Origin: Acidimicrobiales bacterium
GTDB taxonomy: Bacteria; Actinomycetota; Acidimicrobiia; Acidimicrobiales; Acidimicrobilacustridaceae
Assembly (NCBI GenBank): GCA_023261915.1
Contig: JALRFT010000049.1
Location: forward strand, 1 to 5,326
Reading direction: 5' to 3'
DNA length: 5,326 nucleotides
The translations under genes were made by a program, and so were the position numbers. Within the stretch, counting starts at the first letter, position 1; every line of letters starts with the position of its first letter. A model generated the notes under the pieces. It worked only from the letters and a program-made list of their open reading frames with translations. It was not told the DNA's origin and searched no databases. Below, in pieces: positions 4,848-5,326 of this stretch.

Positions 4848-5326
4848 ATGAGCGAACTGCAGGAGATGCTCGACAAGATCTTCGCGGAGGACTCCGAGCT
4901 GTACCAGCAGCGCGGCTTCCAGCGGCGCATCGGCTTCGGCAAGCGCCCCGCGATCATCGACATCGACCTCGCCAACGCCTGGACCCGCCCCGGCCACGCG
5001 TTCTCGTGCGACAAGATGGACATCATCATCCCGGCGATGGAGCGCCTGCTCGACGCCGGCCGCGCGAAGAACGTGCCGATCATCCACACGACGACCGCGT
5101 ACGCGAAGAACACGCGCGGCGAGTGGTCCGACATGGGCCTCTGGCACAACAAGATCCCGGTCGACGTCCTCGAGGAGGGCTCGTACGAGGCCGAGATCGA
5201 CGAGCGCCTGCTGAAGGACGGCGACCTCGTGATCACGAAGAAGCGCGCGTCGGGCTTCCACGGCACCTGGCTGCAGGGCTTCCTCAGCTCGCACCGCGTC
5301 GACACGGTCATCGTGACCGGCGTGAC
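4848..5326 (+). CDS. N-carbamoylsarcosine amidase-like cysteine hydrolase, 3' end outside window
   Basis: The first 159 residues belong to the isochorismatase-like cysteine hydrolases and resemble N-carbamoylsarcosine amidase, which releases ammonia and CO2 from N-carbamoylsarcosine to give sarcosine. The stretch YQQRGFQRRIGFGKRPAIID, then IDLANAWTRPGHAFSCDKMD, SDMGLWHNKIP and KKRASGFHGTWL, is characteristic of that subgroup as I know it. Asp40 (in IDLAN) is the probable catalytic acid, and Lys131 (K-x-x-x-S-x-F) the catalytic lysine. The nucleophilic cysteine should come about 5-10 residues after the last visible VIVTGV, beyond the window, so activity cannot be confirmed. The gene follows the hydantoinase gene by 39 bp on the same strand, which fits sequential steps. 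Only one of its 159 codons (GAA) ends in A or T. Another amidohydrolase of this superfamily remains possible. Confidence 0.88.
   Translation, partial: MSELQEMLDKIFAEDSELYQQRGFQRRIGFGKRPAIIDIDLANAWTRPGHAFSCDKMDIIIPAMERLLDAGRAKNVPIIHTTTAYAKNTRGEWSDMGLWHNKIPVDVLEEGSYEAEIDERLLKDGDLVITKKRASGFHGTWLQGFLSSHRVDTVIVTGV

Noticed and set aside
4718..5311. A 197-codon minus-strand frame opposite the amidase gene
   Set aside because: It is a Ser/Arg-rich antisense shadow of hyuB and the amidase gene, which have strong family motifs.

Overview
The left 70% of the window (about 1-3735) looks like chromosome of a high-GC Gram-positive bacterium of the Actinomycetota. The reasons are the GC-rich codon use, GTG starts, and a small membrane protein that resembles the actinobacterial divisome family SepX/GlpR. 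A class such as Acidimicrobiia would fit, but that is inference.

Layout from left to right. An unrecognised + strand gene ends at 357. A gene-free stretch follows, then a hairpin that may terminate a minus-strand tRNA-Ala(CGC) at 701-774. Next comes a minus-strand block, read from right to left: a moeA-type C-terminal fragment (3737-3288), moaA (3249-2254), moaC (2231-1713), a structured 225-bp gap with inverted repeats and a REP-like palindrome, and a three-helix membrane protein (1487-825). MoaA and MoaC make cyclic pyranopterin monophosphate from GTP. MoeA-type proteins insert molybdate late in the same pathway, and one branch of the family (Glp) instead works in cell division with the membrane protein GlpR/SepX.

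The right 30% (about 3735-5326) is different DNA. It carries the C-terminal two thirds of a hydantoinase B/N-methylhydantoinase subunit and, 39 bp downstream, the start of a gene resembling N-carbamoylsarcosine amidase. Together these fit the steps N-methylhydantoin -> N-carbamoylsarcosine -> sarcosine of creatinine breakdown. Here 171 consecutive codons end in G or C, whereas the adjoining moeA fragment has roughly one in five ending in A or T.

The most important observation is the abrupt junction at about 3729-3740. There a minus-strand moeA and a plus-strand hyuB both lose their 5' parts, with no transposon, attachment site or repeat between them. A chimeric assembly is the simplest explanation and a real recombination is the alternative. 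I see no convincing novel defence or mobile system. The more interesting biology is the Moco/divisome gene linkage and the mutually exclusive inverted repeats ahead of the membrane protein gene.
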